Notes under the pieces: generated by a model
Databases searched by the model: none
What the model was told of the DNA's origin: nothing
Seen by the model: only the letters and a program-made list of their open reading frames with translations
NCBI GenBank assembly: GCA_938041955.1
Contig: CALISD010000021.1
Coordinates: 1 to 64,000 of the forward strand
Source: an uncultured Granulosicoccaceae bacterium
GTDB lineage: Bacteria > Pseudomonadota > Gammaproteobacteria > Granulosicoccales > Granulosicoccaceae
Reading direction: 5' to 3'
Length of the DNA stretch: 64,000 nt
Shown here: positions 44,616 through 54,406 of the stretch, in pieces
Numbering within the stretch: position 1 is the stretch's first letter
Layout of the letters: the number at the start of each line of letters is the position of its first letter
Translations under genes and position numbers: made by a program

Positions 44616-45512
44616 TCAGCTCATCATCTGGCGGGTGAAAAAATCGAGAAACATACCCAAAAAAATAGCTCCACCCAGATGGTTATTGAGCATAAATGCT
44701 CTGAAACATTTCGCGGGCTCACGGGTACTGATCAGCTGCCATTGACGCGCTAATACGGCAGCTGCTGCAATCAAACCGAAAAGAAACAACCAACTTAAGC
44801 CATTGGTGAAACCAATAGCACCGACCCCCGCAAGCACAATAATTTGCAGCACCATAACGATAGTGACATCGTGTTCTGCAAAGAGTATCGCCGTGGATTT
44901 AACCCCGAGTTTGATATCATCCTTGCGATCAACCATTGCGTAAATAGTGTCGTAAGCCAATGCCCAAACGATAGCCAGGAAATAGAAAAGCCAGGCAACA
45001 GGAGCAATCTCACCAAGCTCAGCGGCGCTCACCATCGGCACGGCCCAGCCAAATGCCAGGCCGAGAAACAGTTGTGGCCAATAGGTAACACGCTTGGTAA
45101 ATGGATACAGAAAAGCCAGACCGACGCCAACAAATGACAGCGCAATCGTGAGTCGGTTCATTGTCAAAACCAGCAGAAACGAGACAACAGATAACCCGAC
45201 CGCTACCATCACTGCTTCCATCGGTGACACAGCTCCAGTCACTATCGGTCTGTTTTGAGACCGTTCAACTGCACCGTCAATGTGCCTATCAGCAAAATCA
45301 TTTATTGCACAGCCCGCTGATCGCATGAGAAAAGTGCCACAAACAAACACTGTAAGCACGGCCCATCCCGGCTTACCTCCGGACACAATCCACAGCGTCC
45401 ACAACATCGGCCACAGCAACAAGGCTGCTCCGATGGGTTTGTCAGCCCGGACCAAACGCACATAGTGGTGCAGACGATCCGCTAACAGTGAGGAAGTATC
45501 GCTCAACGACAT
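44616..45512 (-). CDS. ubiA: 4-hydroxybenzoate octaprenyltransferase
   Basis: DKPIGAALLLWPMLWTLWIVSGGKP, RSAGCAINDFADRHIDGAVERSQNRPI, YDTIYAMVDRKDD; start at 45512. Confidence 0.95.
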   Translation of the reverse strand: MSLSDTSSLLADRLHHYVRLVRADKPIGAALLLWPMLWTLWIVSGGKPGWAVLTVFVCGTFLMRSAGCAINDFADRHIDGAVERSQNRPIVTGAVSPMEAVMVAVGLSVVSFLLVLTMNRLTIALSFVGVGLAFLYPFTKRVTYWPQLFLGLAFGWAVPMVSAAELGEIAPVAWLFYFLAIVWALAYDTIYAMVDRKDDIKLGVKSTAILFAEHDVTIVMVLQIIVLAGVGAIGFTNGLSWLFLFGLIAAAAVLARQWQLISTREPAKCFRAFMLNNHLGGAIFLGMFLDFFTRQMMS

Positions 45513-45653
45513 TGTTGTTATACTTTTATTGAATGTGGCATTTTGAGCCACAATTATAAACGCCTGCCCATGAGCGTAAGACAATTATTCCGCTCGTAAC
45601 CATGTTATCACTTGCTACCGATAAACAGCGACCGGTGGCACCAAGGAGCTTCT

Positions 45654-47000
45654 GTGAGTTATCAATACGATCTAATTGCCATAGGCGGCGGAAGCGGTGG
45701 CGTCGCGGCAGCGAGGCGTGCTGCAAAACATGGCGCTAAGTGTGCCGTGGTGGAATTTGATCGTCTGGGTGGCACCTGCGTTAATCGCGGCTGCGTGCCC
45801 AAGAAAGTCATGTGGAACGCCGCCCACATTGCCCACACCATTGGTGATGTTGCAGGCTACGGATTCGACGTAGAACAAAAAAGCTTCGACTGGACCAGGC
45901 TGGTCACAGACCGTGAAAAATATATTGCCCGGCTCAACGGCATTTACGAGGCAAACCTTGCGAAAGAAAATGTAGAGCACTTGCAAGGCTTTGGATCGTT
46001 GGTCGATGCACATACAGTCAAGGTCGGGGACAAATCTTATACTGCAGAGCGCATTCTGCTCGCACCGGGCGGCACACCCACTGTGCCTGAAATTCCGGGT
46101 GCCGAACTTGGTATCACATCAGATGGCTTTTTCGAACTCACAGAAATGCCAAAGAAGGTAGCTGTGGTCGGAGCTGGCTATATTGCTGTAGAGCTCGCAG
46201 GCATGTTGCATTCACTCGGCGCCGAAGTCAGCCTGATTATTCGTCGCGAGCATTTCTTACGGGAGTTCGATGATTTGTTGTCGAGCACGCTCACTGAGAC
46301 AATGCACGCTGAAGGATTGAAGATCATCAACAATACCGAACTGGCAGAACTTAAGTCGAGCGGATCAGAGATAAATGCCACCACTAAAGATGGTCGCGAT
46401 CTTGGTCACTTCGACCAGGTGATTTGGGCCATCGGAAGACGTCCGTTGTCGGCAGAGCTCAATCCACAAAATGCTGGTATAGAAGTGAATAGTAATGGCT
46501 ACATACCGACAGACAAATGGCAGGCGACCAACGTTGAGAATATCTTTGCGATCGGTGACGTAACAGGGCGAGAGCAACTTACCCCGGTCGCTATTGCCGC
46601 TGGCCGCCGCCTGGCCGAACGTCTATATGCAGGAAAGACAGACCGGCATCTGAACTATGACAACATAGCCTCCGTCGTTTTTAGCCACCCACCTATTGGC
46701 GCTGTGGGTCTAACTGAAGCCAAAGCACGAGAAAAATTCGGCGATGACGTCAAGTGCTATCAGGCGAAATTCACTCCGATGTACCACGCATTCACTGCCC
46801 ATCCTCAAAAGACGGCAATGAAGCTTGTGGTCACCGGGGCTGATGAAAAAATTGTCGGCATACACATGATCGGTGCCGGTGTGGATGAAATGCTACAAGG
46901 CTTTGCTGTGGCGGTGAAAATGGGTGCCACAAAGAAAGACTTCGATGACACTGTCGCCATTCACCCAACCAGTTCAGAGGAACTGGTTACATTGGTATGA
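45654..47000 (+). CDS. gor: Glutathione reductase
   Basis: [52 protein letters not shown] start 45654 with aaggag upstream. Confidence 0.94.
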   Translation: MSYQYDLIAIGGGSGGVAAARRAAKHGAKCAVVEFDRLGGTCVNRGCVPKKVMWNAAHIAHTIGDVAGYGFDVEQKSFDWTRLVTDREKYIARLNGIYEANLAKENVEHLQGFGSLVDAHTVKVGDKSYTAERILLAPGGTPTVPEIPGAELGITSDGFFELTEMPKKVAVVGAGYIAVELAGMLHSLGAEVSLIIRREHFLREFDDLLSSTLTETMHAEGLKIINNTELAELKSSGSEINATTKDGRDLGHFDQVIWAIGRRPLSAELNPQNAGIEVNSNGYIPTDKWQATNVENIFAIGDVTGREQLTPVAIAAGRRLAERLYAGKTDRHLNYDNIASVVFSHPPIGAVGLTEAKAREKFGDDVKCYQAKFTPMYHAFTAHPQKTAMKLVVTGADEKIVGIHMIGAGVDEMLQGFAVAVKMGATKKDFDDTVAIHPTSSEELVTLV

Positions 47001-47089
47001 TTATCAGCTGCCGCTTACTGGCAGCGACATAACTATTCAATAGGAAATAAGCTACCTTCATAGTTTGACTGCTTTTGCAGTCTTTGTAG

Positions 47090-47201
47090 CTATTCAGGGT
47101 GGGCCTGTCGTATTCCTGGAGTAGGAGTTCGCGCGCAATATACAAGTGTATTCGGACACGAACAACAACGCCCATGGATACGACAGGTGTGACCTGAATA
47201 G
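47090..47201. repeat. Dispersed intergenic repeat family 1, copy A
   Basis: inverted ends ctattcagggtgggcctgtcgtattcctgg / ccatggatacgacaggtgtgacctgaatag; core gtaggagttcgcgcgcaatatacaagtgta shared with 48347-48452. Confidence 0.75.
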
Positions 47202-47459
47202 TTACGCAGCGGCAAGCACTATTTTTAAGGCGATATAAGGAACAATATTCAGCGCCATAATGATCAGTTTGTAAGTACTGAGAAAACTAAAGTACTCTGA
47301 CCTGATTACCGTTTCAGATAGATCAAATAGTCTTGCATGAATGCGTGGTATCCATTGGCGGCCCAAGACCATCACAACCGTAAACAGCGCAAGCATTGCG
47401 CTGTTTATCACTGCACACCAACCCAATACTGATGTTATTTGTTCTAATGTGATTTCCAC
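47202..47459 (-). CDS. Small hypothetical membrane protein
   Basis: 85 aa with two TM segments (VINSAMLALFTVVMVLG; LIIMALNIVPYIALKIVLAAA). Confidence 0.65.
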   Translation of the reverse strand: MEITLEQITSVLGWCAVINSAMLALFTVVMVLGRQWIPRIHARLFDLSETVIRSEYFSFLSTYKLIIMALNIVPYIALKIVLAAA

Positions 47460-47487
47460 AATATACCTTAATTTTTCCTGGTATCGC

Positions 47488-48186
47488 TTAGCGCTGCTTA
47501 TCCCGCACCAACTGCAAGGCCGCTTGATAATTGCTTTGCATAAAACCCGCTAGATCTTCAAATTGGCTATCTGAGAGTTGAGCAAGTGTTTCATCATCAG
47601 AAAAGATAGCACTCAATTTCTGGCGACGCAGGACAGCAGGATCCTGTGCTCTGATATTACCTTGTACATCAGCTGAACCTGAACCTTGACCGGGTTCATA
47701 CAAAGCCCTCAAGCGATCAAAGAACTCAAGCGGATCCCGATGCCTGAGAACCTCAACTGCCTGATCAAACCAATCTTTGGGAAAAACCTCGCGGCCCGCT
47801 TCCGCTGCCTCGACGGTACTGCGTGCGTCCTCTCGATTCATCGCTTTGGCAAAACCATCAATGGTGAACCCTGCTGCCTCACGAAGTTCACGCAGGTAGT
47901 CTCCCGCTTCTCGCCAGGCAACATCTGCCTGATATCGGTTATGGCCACCTTCGTGGCGTGGCTGACGTCTGGATTCATCTTCAGATGCACTGCCAGTGTG
48001 AGCATGACCGCCATCCTGCCTAGAGGTTGCATGGCGCTCCCCCGCTTCACTACCACCGGATGCAACGCTATCAAGCTTCTTTGAAAACTCATTGGCAAAA
48101 GACATAAATTCACCAATAACACGTGCCGCCTGTTCGCCGGCTTCGGTATAGCGCTGTTTGTCGCTTGAAGTGTGACGTGAGTCCAT
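47488..48186 (-). CDS. HTH (XRE-like) domain protein, function unknown
   Basis: AGDYLRELREAAGFTIDGFAKAMNREDARSTVEAAEAG; acidic/low-complexity N-terminal linker. Confidence 0.7.
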   Translation of the reverse strand: MDSRHTSSDKQRYTEAGEQAARVIGEFMSFANEFSKKLDSVASGGSEAGERHATSRQDGGHAHTGSASEDESRRQPRHEGGHNRYQADVAWREAGDYLRELREAAGFTIDGFAKAMNREDARSTVEAAEAGREVFPKDWFDQAVEVLRHRDPLEFFDRLRALYEPGQGSGSADVQGNIRAQDPAVLRRQKLSAIFSDDETLAQLSDSQFEDLAGFMQSNYQAALQLVRDKQR

Positions 48187-48346
48187 AGTTCGATACCTCT
48201 ACTTGTCTGTTCTGCTTAATTTAAGGGCATTTTCAGAAATTTCCAGATCACTGCAAGCACACCAGGTGTAAGAACGTTAACTTTTATCTATTCAGCAGAA
48301 ATGCCTTCAATTCAAATTTGAAGGCTGCATTGCAGCCTTTTGATTC

Positions 48347-48452
48347 GCTTTCAGGCTCGTGTCGTGCGCATCGGGTAGGAGTGCGCGAGCAAAATACAAA
48401 TGTAGTTGAGCACAAACAAAACGCCGGTAGATCGACAATGTGCCCTGAATAG
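48347..48452. repeat. Dispersed intergenic repeat family 1, copy B
   Basis: core gtaggagtgcgcgagcaaaatacaaatgtagttgagcacaaacaaaacgcc and ccctgaatag end; homologous to 47090-47201. Confidence 0.75.
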
Positions 48453-48457
48453 TGACA

Positions 48458-49378
48458 TTAACCTAGCCACTGATTAATTAACAAGCGAGCTATGGAATCC
48501 ACACGCGGCAACTTCGGGCCGTCCGTCTGATCAGTCCATTCACCGAATTTACGGACCTCATCTGCCGAAAACCAATGTGCCTCTGCAAGCTCCTTGTCAT
48601 CAAGGACAATATCGGTAGTGACCGCGGTAGCAATGAAACCCAACATCATGGATTGAGGAAACGGCCAGGGTTGCGATGCGATATACCTCGGATTAACTAC
48701 ATTCACACCGGTCTCTTCGAGCACCTCTCGAATAATCGCATTCTCTAGCGACTCACCGGTTTCTACAAAGCCCGCCAACGTAGATAAACACCCTTCAGGC
48801 CATGCCGGGCTGCGGCCAAGTAAACACTTTTTATTACCTAGATCGTCAGTATGCTCCACCATCATGATTACCGCCGGATCAGTGCGTGGAAAACACTCAC
48901 CAGAGCACTGAGTACACTTCATAGTGTGGCCACCCGCCACCAGTTCATTTGTACCACCGCACCTGGCACAGTAAGCATTTTTACTTTGCCAGTAAGTAAG
49001 ACCACGGGCATAAGCCAGCATTGACGCTTTATCATTGCCGATTGCAGGTCCGGCGGCTCTGAGATCAATGAAGTCTGAATCCGGATAGTGTTTACACCAC
49101 TTATTCGCCTCATCCCTGCTACAGCAGACTGCAAAATAGGGAGTATCACCCTCAAACCCCAGAAACGACCCAATACCATGTTCCATACCATTGGCGCTGA
49201 GTTCAGACTGCGTGGCTAGTACTGGGACAAAACTTTTACTGAGCAGATTTTTATTTTCATACAAAGCAACTACCCGACAATTCGGATCATTCCAGTGCTC
49301 GGCCAATAGATCGGGGGAACGACGCAATTCATCCGCCCGATTTAAGTTCATTTGGGTGTATTGCAAAGAGCTGATCAC
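48458..49378 (-). CDS. nudC: NAD(H) pyrophosphatase / decapping Nudix hydrolase
   Basis: CARCGG...MKCTQCSGECFPRTDPAVIMMV, GFVETGESLENAIIREVLEETG Nudix box, SQPWPFPQSMMLGF. Confidence 0.95.
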   Translation of the reverse strand: MISSLQYTQMNLNRADELRRSPDLLAEHWNDPNCRVVALYENKNLLSKSFVPVLATQSELSANGMEHGIGSFLGFEGDTPYFAVCCSRDEANKWCKHYPDSDFIDLRAAGPAIGNDKASMLAYARGLTYWQSKNAYCARCGGTNELVAGGHTMKCTQCSGECFPRTDPAVIMMVEHTDDLGNKKCLLGRSPAWPEGCLSTLAGFVETGESLENAIIREVLEETGVNVVNPRYIASQPWPFPQSMMLGFIATAVTTDIVLDDKELAEAHWFSADEVRKFGEWTDQTDGPKLPRVDSIARLLINQWLG

Positions 49379-49479
49379 AGGAGTCCCGAGGTATTTAAAA
49401 CCGGAAATCAGTCTAACACCTCACTTCAATGATCTGTCATGCGATCTTTACCCCGAAGCCATGGAGTTGATAAGACCAT

Positions 49480-50181
49480 CTACCAAGCAAAGCCAACGAA
49501 GGCCGACAATGATTTCCCGTCTACCAGCCCATCATCTGAAGACGACAGCGGATTAAGCTGTGAGCGATATTCAATATCAGTGAAGCGTACACCCAGTCGC
49601 GCACCACGCATTGGATTTAAGCGACGATCGTAAGCTCCTCCAAAGTCCACACCCGCCGTTGTAAGCGCATACTCTACGGTGTATCCAACGGCAGAATCAA
49701 ACTCTACATCTCCCGCGCAAATAGAATTAATATCGCAGCGATATCCAACCCCTGTATGTGCTGTTAAACCCACCCCAAGGTCACTCGCGCCAAACTTACG
49801 CAACAGCATCAGATCAAATCTAAGGCGGTCAAAAGTAGAATGGCCATTTAGTCTGCTGACATTGTCTATTTCATAACCGCCCGTCAGGCGTAAATGAGTG
49901 ACCGGATCAACGGCCATTAGCAATCCGCCCTCAAAAAGAAATCCGCCGCCGCTTCGTACTTTTTCCACATCACCATAACCGTCCGTAAAGCGACCGATGA
50001 CATCACCACCGGAGCCGACCCCGATCGCCAGATACGGCGTCAGGTACGGCCCACGATACTGAATTGCCGATTCAGCCAAAGGCGTATCAGGCACGACGAT
50101 CAGTTCATGATCGGCATGAGCCACACTGCCGATGATCAAAAATCCGGTGAGTAATGCTGTTTTTATCAATTTGCTTATCAT
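49480..50181 (-). CDS. Outer-membrane beta-barrel-like protein
   Basis: signal peptide ALLTGFLIIGSVAHA; alternating beta pattern; C-terminal SLSAFVGFAW ends in an aromatic residue. Confidence 0.65.
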   Translation of the reverse strand: MISKLIKTALLTGFLIIGSVAHADHELIVVPDTPLAESAIQYRGPYLTPYLAIGVGSGGDVIGRFTDGYGDVEKVRSGGGFLFEGGLLMAVDPVTHLRLTGGYEIDNVSRLNGHSTFDRLRFDLMLLRKFGASDLGVGLTAHTGVGYRCDINSICAGDVEFDSAVGYTVEYALTTAGVDFGGAYDRRLNPMRGARLGVRFTDIEYRSQLNPLSSSDDGLVDGKSLSAFVGFAW

Positions 50182-50239
50182 CTCTAATCCCTTGTACTTA
50201 ATTTTCCTTCACGACAGACGTGGTTGTACCAGAATGTCT

Positions 50240-50358
50240 TGAACACTTTCTTCGCTACAATCGCCATAGCTGCTTGTAAAAATCTGAAGTATTCCTATAC
50301 ACCACACTTTTCAGCCTTGATCTAACCACTGTTAGCTGTGAAATATTTGTTCACGAAC
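50240..50358. repeat. Dispersed intergenic repeat family 2, copy 2
   Basis: tcgccatagctgcttg...cagccttgatctaaccactgttagctgtgaa...gttcacgaac; collinear with 34132-34253. Confidence 0.6.
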
Positions 50359-50540
50359 CTCGGGACAACCCACCAGGTAGCCGCTTCAGGTACTGAAGTA
50401 TTTCAGGAATAAGATTCTCATCGATTAATGCTGAACCGAGACTGTCTTGTTATCAACACTTGCGGGATAGCGTTGTCTGTTGTGCAGCAAGCACTTAAAA
50501 AGCGATACACTGCAGTCATTGCAATTACATGGAACACGTC

Positions 50541-51212
50541 ATGTGCGGTCGAATGAATATTTCTGATCATGAGGGCATTCAATGGTTGCTGGACCATCTG
50601 GGCCTGGTATTGCCCGAAGAACGATTTACGCCAAAATACAACGTATCGCCAACCGCCGCTATCTGGGGTGTTCTGGTGTCGCGAACCGCCACAACCCTGG
50701 AACCTATGCAGTGGGGCTTTGTGCCACCATGGGCAAAAGAAGGTCAGTTTAAAAGACCGTTGTTTAATGCGCGTTCAGAGACTATATGGGAAAAACCATC
50801 ATTTAAAAACCTGATCCGCCGCTACCGTGGCATTGTTCCTGTGAACGGATTTTATGAGTGGCAGAAAAAAGGGAACTCAAGGCTTGCCAATTACATCAGC
50901 TTAAAAGATGCACCGGCAATGGGCCTCGGCGCAATAATCCAGACCCACTCAGATGGATACAGCCAATGCTGCCTGATTACTGCCGATGCAAACTCACAAA
51001 TGCAGGACGTTCACAATCGACAGCCGGTGATCATCAACGCAGACAACATGGATGAATGGCTGAACGGTGAAAAAGAAGACCAGATTAATCAATTAATGCA
51101 GCCACTACCAGCCGGGGTCTTTGAGATCCGTGAAATAAGCGATTACGTCAACAACGCTCGCAACGACGGGCCTGATTGCCTGAATGATCGCGCCAGCGAT
51201 TCACTAGTGTAA
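50541..51212 (+). CDS. SRAP/HMCES (YedK)-family abasic-site processing protein
   Basis: MCGRMNIS catalytic Cys2, KYNVSPTA, QWGFVPPWAKE, NARSETIWEKPSFKN, GFYEWQK. Confidence 0.93.
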   Translation: MCGRMNISDHEGIQWLLDHLGLVLPEERFTPKYNVSPTAAIWGVLVSRTATTLEPMQWGFVPPWAKEGQFKRPLFNARSETIWEKPSFKNLIRRYRGIVPVNGFYEWQKKGNSRLANYISLKDAPAMGLGAIIQTHSDGYSQCCLITADANSQMQDVHNRQPVIINADNMDEWLNGEKEDQINQLMQPLPAGVFEIREISDYVNNARNDGPDCLNDRASDSLV

Positions 51213-51517
51213 TAGAACGTTCAAAACCTGTGAATGAAAATTTGCATTCGCTTCTACCCGTTACCGCAATTAGCGGGCACAACTGGCAGGCAACGGTTAC
51301 CCTCCCCCTGCTCAAGAGCAGCTTTGCTGTTGCGGGCAAAATACCGAACTCACGACGTGGCGGTCGAGAAAAGATCCATGATGATCACAGGCAGATGTGG
51401 AAGTTAGACTCCACTGGATACCAGTGCAACAGAAGGTAGACGACACTAAACCGACGACCTCCATTGATTCAAGAAAATTAATCTCATGCCGCTATCTTTG
51501 CATCGAGCTATCCGGGA

Positions 51518-52537
51518 ATGATGCTTTTACCAACCACAACCCATAGTGGTATTTATGGCATGAGCCAAAACAGCACACCTAAAAAGAACACAGTCAATCA
51601 ATACAGCGGTCCTGCATTGGTTCTTCTAACCACAGTCTGCGCAACCGCTCTGGCGATACTTGCATACCGTGATGCATCCGGACTCACTACGTATCTGCCG
51701 TTGCTGTTACTTACGATATTAACTGCCGCACAAATACTTCTATACAAATCTCTACAAAAGCAGCAACGGCGAACGGCAAGATATCATCAACTGGGTCGAA
51801 AGCTGGTTCATATCCAGACAAAGAAGCGGCGCGATGAAAATCGTGCCCTGAAAATACTTAACCACATCAATTCTGTTGTCGACCAATCACCGACCCACGC
51901 CTGCATATGGCAAAAGCCTTTGCGCGGATTTTCGGGAGACCTTGCGATGGCATGTGAAAGCCGTTGCGGGAAAAAATATACCTTGCTTGCGGATCTGACT
52001 GGCCACGGTATTGCCGCTGCAATGGGTGCCGCACCGGTGGCGTCTATTTTTCAGGCAACCGCCAAACGCGGTCTTAGCGTTGCAGAAATTATCACCGAGC
52101 TCAACAACCGGCTGGAACAACTCCTACCGTCGGGTTTCTTCTGCAGCACCGCAGTCATTATGAGCGATCAAGGCGTGGTAACCGTGTGCAACGCAGGTCT
52201 GCCTGACATACTCATAACCAATGAAACCGGCGCGCTGATCGATACTATACCCAGCGGGCAATTGCCTCTCGGCATCGAAACCATTGCGATGGATAATGTG
52301 CAGCTGTTCACAAAAAAATACCCATCGCCTCACCAACTGTATGCGGTAACCGACGGTATGATTGAATCTGTGAGCGCGAACGACGAACTGTTTGATATGG
52401 ATACACTTACATCTCTGATAGCGACAAAGAATACAGGTTCAGGGCGAATTGTGGACATCACTGATCATTTTGAAGCGTTCACTAAAGGTTCTGCATTGAA
52501 CGACGACATATCTATTGTTGAGGTAATGATCTGTTGA
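51518..52537 (+). CDS. Membrane-bound SpoIIE/PP2C-like protein serine phosphatase
   Basis: two TM segments; GFSGDLAMACESRCGKKYTLLADLTGHGIAAAMGA; TDGMIESVSANDELFDMDTL; NDDISIVEV. Confidence 0.85.
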   Translation: MMLLPTTTHSGIYGMSQNSTPKKNTVNQYSGPALVLLTTVCATALAILAYRDASGLTTYLPLLLLTILTAAQILLYKSLQKQQRRTARYHQLGRKLVHIQTKKRRDENRALKILNHINSVVDQSPTHACIWQKPLRGFSGDLAMACESRCGKKYTLLADLTGHGIAAAMGAAPVASIFQATAKRGLSVAEIITELNNRLEQLLPSGFFCSTAVIMSDQGVVTVCNAGLPDILITNETGALIDTIPSGQLPLGIETIAMDNVQLFTKKYPSPHQLYAVTDGMIESVSANDELFDMDTLTSLIATKNTGSGRIVDITDHFEAFTKGSALNDDISIVEVMIC

Positions 52538-52870
52538 CGGAGTGAGATCGAAGTTGTCTGCTGGCCCGGATGGCGGGAAATTGATCCCTGAAGAAAATTA
52601 CATTGACGAATGAGACTTACTTTCTCATAAAAGGCGGTAAATTGGTGGGGGGCGCTTCGGCAGAACCCACCCTTTTACCTTACATTTGCCGGTTACAACC
52701 TGGCTACTCATGTGCCTCTTCTAAGTCGCAGTTCTGCGCAACTCCAAACTATTCCACTTTACCTCACTGCGTAGCCATACGATTGTATCGCTAAAGTAGC
52801 CCATGCCGGGGTTGCACTTCATTCAATACACAATACGAATATAAAAAATTGACGAACCCAGCATAAGCTT

Positions 52871-52896
52871 CATGGTGGAGCTACGCTCCACCATGT
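52871..52896. terminator. Hairpin downstream of dodecin gene
   Basis: catggtggagc-ta-cgctccaccatg inverted repeat; no strong T tract on the minus strand. Confidence 0.45.
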
Positions 52897-52905
52897 TTGC
52901 CGCAT

Positions 52906-53109
52906 CTAGTCATTAAGTACAAACGTTACTTTCATGACAACGCGATACTCTTTAATTTTTCCTTTCTCAACATGAACACTTTGGTCTTTTACCCAGGCTG
53001 AAGTGATGTTTTTAAGCGTCTTGTCTGCACGCTCAACACCATTGGCAACAGCGTCGTCAAAACTCTTTGTTGATGAAGCTATGATTTCGGTAACTTTTGC
53101 TACTGACAT
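52906..53109 (-). CDS. Dodecin-family flavin-binding protein
   Basis: 67 aa; VTEIIASSTKSFDDAVANGVERADKTLKNITSAWVKDQSVHVEKGKIKEYRVVMKVTFVL. Confidence 0.92.
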   Translation of the reverse strand: MSVAKVTEIIASSTKSFDDAVANGVERADKTLKNITSAWVKDQSVHVEKGKIKEYRVVMKVTFVLND

Positions 53110-53200
53110 ATCTATTTCCTTCTTTTATTAAACAGGTTTCATTAATGGGCGATCATGCACTAAGATCGACACCTAATAATAAACGAAGTTCAATCGATAG

Positions 53201-54397
53201 ATGGACCAGAATGAAGATAATCGAATGAAGAATTCACCTTTTGATACCTTTATAGATCGACGCCAATCTGCGTCAATCAAATGGCAAAAATTTCACGAAG
53301 ATGTCATCCCTATGTGGGTTGCCGATATGGAATTTGCGACCCCGAAAGTGATCACAGACGCATTGAAAGAGAGGATTGATCATCCGATATTCGGTTATAC
53401 CGCAGCTCCGGAAACGCTTGTCAGTGCAGTTACGGAGTATTGCACCACCCGTCATCACTGGACCATAGATTCCAATTGCATAGTTTGGGTGCCCGGAGTA
53501 TTGCCAGCCTTAACTGCCGCTTGTCAGGCAGTCGCAAAAAAAGGCATCAGTGCGAAAGAGAATGAGATTATTGTTTTCCCACCGGTTTATCACCCGTTGC
53601 TGGAGATACCGGAAAAGCTCGGCCAGACCCGTGTCGATGTTCCGATGACCTACGACAACGGAAAGTGGAGCCTCAACTTTGAATTGCTTGAGGCATCCAT
53701 CACCGATAAAACTGTAGCCATTCTACTATCAAGCCCACATAACCCGATGGGCATGATGTTCACGGCCGAAGATCTGTATCGTCTGTCAAGCTTATGTACA
53801 GAAAGAAAAATAGTGCTGATTTCAGATGAGATTCATTGCGATCTTATTTTGCATGAAGATAAAAAACATATTCCCACCGCCCTTGCCGCTGCAGAACATC
53901 ATCAGTCGGTGATCACCATTATGTCGCCAAGTAAAACATTTAACGTAGCCGGTGCTAACTGTTCATTCGCACATATCACCGATCCGGAACTATTAAAGAA
54001 ATTTAAACATGAATGCCACTATACCGTGCCGTTAGTGCCGACACTTTCATACACGGTAGCGGAAGCCGCTTATGCAAAGGGCTGGCAATGGCATAGCGAA
54101 CTTATCGACTACTTGCGTGGCAATCACGACTACCTGCATTCTGCTATCAATGACATTGAAGGCTTATCGATGGACCGAATCGACGCCACTTATCTGGCCT
54201 GGATCGACACCCGGCACTTGACGAAAAACTTAAATCTGGAGGACACCAACGCGTTCTTTGCAAACGCAGGCGTTGGCTTATCCCCGGGTAGTCAATTTGG
54301 CGAAAGTAACTATCAACGGTTGAATTTTGCTTGCAGCCGCAAACAGCTCGAAGAGGGTATTGAGCGCATCCGTGACGCTATTGCTAAGAGTAGTTGA
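53201..54397 (+). CDS. PatB/MalY-type PLP-dependent C-S lyase/aminotransferase
   Basis: IPMWVADMEFATPKVI, SSPHNPMGMMF, ISDEIHCDLI, SPSKTFNVAGANCSF (PLP Lys). Confidence 0.93.
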   Translation: MDQNEDNRMKNSPFDTFIDRRQSASIKWQKFHEDVIPMWVADMEFATPKVITDALKERIDHPIFGYTAAPETLVSAVTEYCTTRHHWTIDSNCIVWVPGVLPALTAACQAVAKKGISAKENEIIVFPPVYHPLLEIPEKLGQTRVDVPMTYDNGKWSLNFELLEASITDKTVAILLSSPHNPMGMMFTAEDLYRLSSLCTERKIVLISDEIHCDLILHEDKKHIPTALAAAEHHQSVITIMSPSKTFNVAGANCSFAHITDPELLKKFKHECHYTVPLVPTLSYTVAEAAYAKGWQWHSELIDYLRGNHDYLHSAINDIEGLSMDRIDATYLAWIDTRHLTKNLNLEDTNAFFANAGVGLSPGSQFGESNYQRLNFACSRKQLEEGIERIRDAIAKSS

Positions 54398-54406
54398 ATC
54401 GAATTT

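Noticed and set aside
47090-48452. Repeats A/B as integron attC sites with a gene cassette
   Set aside because: The gene-then-repeat layout is suggestive, but I do not see convincing R''/R' core boxes (RYYYAAC/GTTRRRY), there is no integrase, and the cassette polarity cannot be established from two copies.
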